A stretch of DNA of 64,000 bases from Flavobacteriales bacterium. GTDB taxonomy: Bacteria > Bacteroidota > Bacteroidia > UBA10329. Position numbers and translations under genes: made by a program. Below the pieces are notes generated by a model. It did not search any database. It had not been told where the DNA came from and saw only the letters and a list, made by a program, of their open reading frames with translations. Positions within the stretch are counted from its first letter, which is position 1. The number at the start of each line of letters is the position of its first letter. Of the stretch, positions 62,011 to 64,000 are shown piece by piece. The stretch is from the NCBI GenBank assembly GCA_020635535.1, contig JACJZP010000005.1, positions 1 through 64,000 on the forward strand, given 5' to 3'.

Positions 62011-64000
62011 TCATCGCAGAAGAGTTACACCACCACGATAGGTATGTGCTTCACCGTTCTGGTCGTAAATGCGAATCAGATAGACGTAAACACCCATTTC
62101 AACTTCCCGGTCCATATACCAACCTTTCCAAGGCTCGTCAATGTTTCCGGTGTAATAGATCTCTTCTCCCCAACGGTCGTAGATCGTCATTTCAAATGTG
62201 TCCCATTTCACACCTTCTCCATAAGGCCGGAAATAATCATTTCGACCATCACCGTTAGGGGTAAAGGAGTTAGGGATGTAGAACATAACGTCTGGGTCTA
62301 TTTGTATTCTTCTGCTCGTATTGTCTACACATCCATGAATCGTTTCAACAGTAAGCCAAACAACATAGATTCCTGTGTCTGTATACGTGTAAACCGGGTT
62401 TTGCTCCGTGGAGCCATCGCCAGTTCCAAAATCCCATTCCCAAGAACTGATATCATAGACTGAGAGGTCTGTGAATTCAATAGTTGCCTGAAGAATATTG
62501 GTTCTTTCAGGATCCATATTGAAATTAGCAACAGGCAGAGGGAAAACTTCTATGTAGTCGGTTTTTATCGTGTCTGACACACAGCCATCAGCAGTTACAA
62601 CCGAGAGAGAAACATCGTAGGTACCCGCACCAGAGAAGGTGTGCGAAGGATTCTGACTGTTACTTGTGTTGGTGCCAGAATTGGAATCTCCGAATGTCCA
62701 ACTCCAAGATGCTGGAGCTGGTGATGTTTGGTCAATGAAGTTAACGGTGTGTTCATGGCAGCCAGACAACTCGTCACCAACAAAATCAACCACCGGAAGA
62801 TCGAACACCGTAACTGTACTTGAAGCAGTTGCGGGAGGAGTGGTACAACCATCCACAACAATGAATTGATATGTAGTTGTTGCCGAAGGTTGAACTTGTA
62901 ACGGAAGCTGAACAGGATTGAAATTATCGGGTGCCAGATAGTAAGTGTAATTTCCATCACCTCCAGAGGCAAGAACGTTCAAAACCGCAAAGTCATAAGG
63001 ACAAATACCAGTATCTGGGCTGGCCAAGGGCCTAGTTACAGTGAGCGTAAGAGGAGGCAGTACTTCAACAGTGACATATTTCGGAACAGACGTACATCCA
63101 TTTGCATCGGTGCCAATGAAAGTGTAAGTGGTGGTAACTACTGGTGAAACAGTTGGATTTTGTAGTGTCCCGTTAAGCGTTGGGTCGGCAGGGTCTGCAA
63201 CCCAGTTGAAGGTCGTATAAGGTTGTGTGCCTCCTGCCAATACTGCACCAAGATCAGATGATTGCCCAATGCAAATAGGCGAAGCCGATACAGATAGTGT
63301 AGCATTAACGGCCGTAGGTTCCGAAATGGTGGTGGAAGCTGTTGCCAAACATCCGGCATCATCGGTAACGGTCACAGTATATGACCCAGCACAAAGACCG
63401 GTTGCAGTGGCCGTGTTCTGCGTAGGGGTTGAATTCCAAGAATAAGACAATGGTGGAATAGCTCCTGCATTTGCCTGTACCGTTGCCTCTCCATCGCAAG
63501 CTTGGAAACAGGTAGCGTCTGTAACTGAACTTATGGATGCGCTGAAGCCTGGAGTAGAAGTTATATCCACATCAACACTGGTCGTACAACCGTTGTCATC
63601 TGATGCAGTAACCGTGTAAGTTCCAGGTAACAAGCCAGTTGCTGTTGCTGCGTTTTGAGCTGGAGTTGAACTCCAATTGTAGGAATAATCCAATGCCACG
63701 GTTCCTCCAGATGCAGTTGCAGTGGCTGCACCATCAGGGTTTCCACAAGTAGATTGTTGGTCCATGGCTGCACTAATGCTCATAGCAGTTGGTTCCGCAA
63801 TAACGACCTGTGCTGTTGTAATACAGCCACTGGCATCTGCCACTCCAACATTGTAAGTACCCGCACAGAGACCTGAAGCTGTTGCTGTTGTCTGTGTCTG
63901 AGGGTCATCCCAGATCATACCAATAGGGGCCGTTCCATTTTGGACGTCAACCGTTGCAGTTCCATCGCACAGCCCATTACAGGAAACATCACTGAAAGCT
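62011..64000 (-). CDS. Giant SprB-like surface protein with type B domain, 5'-truncated
   Basis: At least 662 residues; the frame stays open to the right edge, so the N-terminus lies outside the window. Visible: at least four SprB-type repeats of the form C.G.CDG.A....G...P..Y.W...P.Q......L..G.Y.V.V.D..GC, an Ig-like module, PKD domains (WSWTFGDSNSG, WEWDFGTGDGS), and a type B C-terminal domain (FTPNGDGRNDYFRPYGEG...IYDRWGEEIYY...GGVTLLR). The last ~330 residues parallel the neighbouring 1708-residue protein (LDVLRPLLSPDTSICPYD versus LTVTRPLASPDTGICPYD), so the two are paralogues. SprB is the mobile adhesin of gliding flavobacteria; gliding here is not shown. Confidence 0.88.
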   Translation of the reverse strand, partial: AFSDVSCNGLCDGTATVDVQNGTAPIGMIWDDPQTQTTATASGLCAGTYNVGVADASGCITTAQVVIAEPTAMSISAAMDQQSTCGNPDGAATATASGGTVALDYSYNWSSTPAQNAATATGLLPGTYTVTASDDNGCTTSVDVDITSTPGFSASISSVTDATCFQACDGEATVQANAGAIPPLSYSWNSTPTQNTATATGLCAGSYTVTVTDDAGCLATASTTISEPTAVNATLSVSASPICIGQSSDLGAVLAGGTQPYTTFNWVADPADPTLNGTLQNPTVSPVVTTTYTFIGTDANGCTSVPKYVTVEVLPPLTLTVTRPLASPDTGICPYDFAVLNVLASGGDGNYTYYLAPDNFNPVQLPLQVQPSATTTYQFIVVDGCTTPPATASSTVTVFDLPVVDFVGDELSGCHEHTVNFIDQTSPAPASWSWTFGDSNSGTNTSNSQNPSHTFSGAGTYDVSLSVVTADGCVSDTIKTDYIEVFPLPVANFNMDPERTNILQATIEFTDLSVYDISSWEWDFGTGDGSTEQNPVYTYTDTGIYVVWLTVETIHGCVDNTSRRIQIDPDVMFYIPNSFTPNGDGRNDYFRPYGEGVKWDTFEMTIYDRWGEEIYYTGNIDEPWKGWYMDREVEMGVYVYLIRIYDQNGEAHTYRGGVTLLR

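Overview
The window reads as chromosome of a Bacteroidota bacterium, most likely of the order Flavobacteriales. The evidence is eight complete proteins with a type A C-terminal sorting domain of the type IX secretion system (T9SS) (YPNP or FPNP motif, then a GIY/GLY..L segment), four very large proteins ending in the gliding-motility-associated type B domain (FTPN/DDG...DRWGE..W.G.Y.G), a TonB-dependent receptor with a carboxypeptidase-like N-terminal domain, and -7 promoter octamers of the Bacteroidota form TAnnTTTG. No T9SS machinery gene, prophage, insertion sequence or CRISPR array is visible. Taxon is inferred from gene style only.

Layout. 1-4.1 kb: the 3' part of topoisomerase IV subunit A, a secreted T9SS protein, a UbiA-like membrane enzyme and a secreted coiled-coil membrane protein. 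4.2-7.1 kb: glycine dehydrogenase. 7.2-13.1 kb: four consecutive T9SS cargo genes, two of them paralogues, followed by a PAP2 phosphatase and a CrcB fluoride channel. 14.0-15.4 kb: an island of small orphan genes on the minus strand. It contains two almost identical 51-codon genes in tandem that were too short for routine ORF calling, and a hairpin-rich spacer. 15.7 kb: a divergent TPR-type helical protein. 17-24.5 kb: threonine aldolase just downstream of a tRNA-Gly/tRNA-Leu pair, then mutS, a SpoU/TrmH RNA methyltransferase, an OmpA-family protein, a deoxynucleoside kinase and folK. 24.6-30.7 kb: sppA, a T9SS subtilisin-like protease with an altered catalytic Asp, an HsdR-N-like nuclease-fold protein, a cold-shock protein, AMP nucleosidase and holA. 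30.7-37.6 kb: two giant type B adhesin-like proteins (L-type lectin plus PKD, and choice-of-anchor-L plus Calx-beta plus PKD). 37.9-43.2 kb: TonB receptor, O-methyltransferase and two glycosyltransferases. 43.2-46.8 kb: two tandem PA-domain T9SS proteins. 46.9-54.8 kb: ftsE, a large secreted TPR protein overlapping an outer-membrane barrel gene, and gyrB. 54.8-64.0 kb: a small secreted protein, a collagen-like protein, and two more giant type B proteins, the last running off the window.

Two activities dominate. One is ordinary housekeeping: replication and repair (parC, gyrB, mutS, holA), one-carbon and amino-acid metabolism (gcvP, ltaE, folK) and nucleotide metabolism (dNK, amn). The other is a large investment in cell-surface and secreted proteins exported by Sec and then T9SS, plus envelope functions. 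The part most likely to be undescribed is the 14.0-15.7 kb island: tandem duplicated small hydrophobic-headed peptides with a good promoter, a hairpin-dense spacer, two orphan small proteins with their own promoter, a minus-strand terminator hidden inside crcB, and a divergent TPR protein. Any functional link between these parts is inference.
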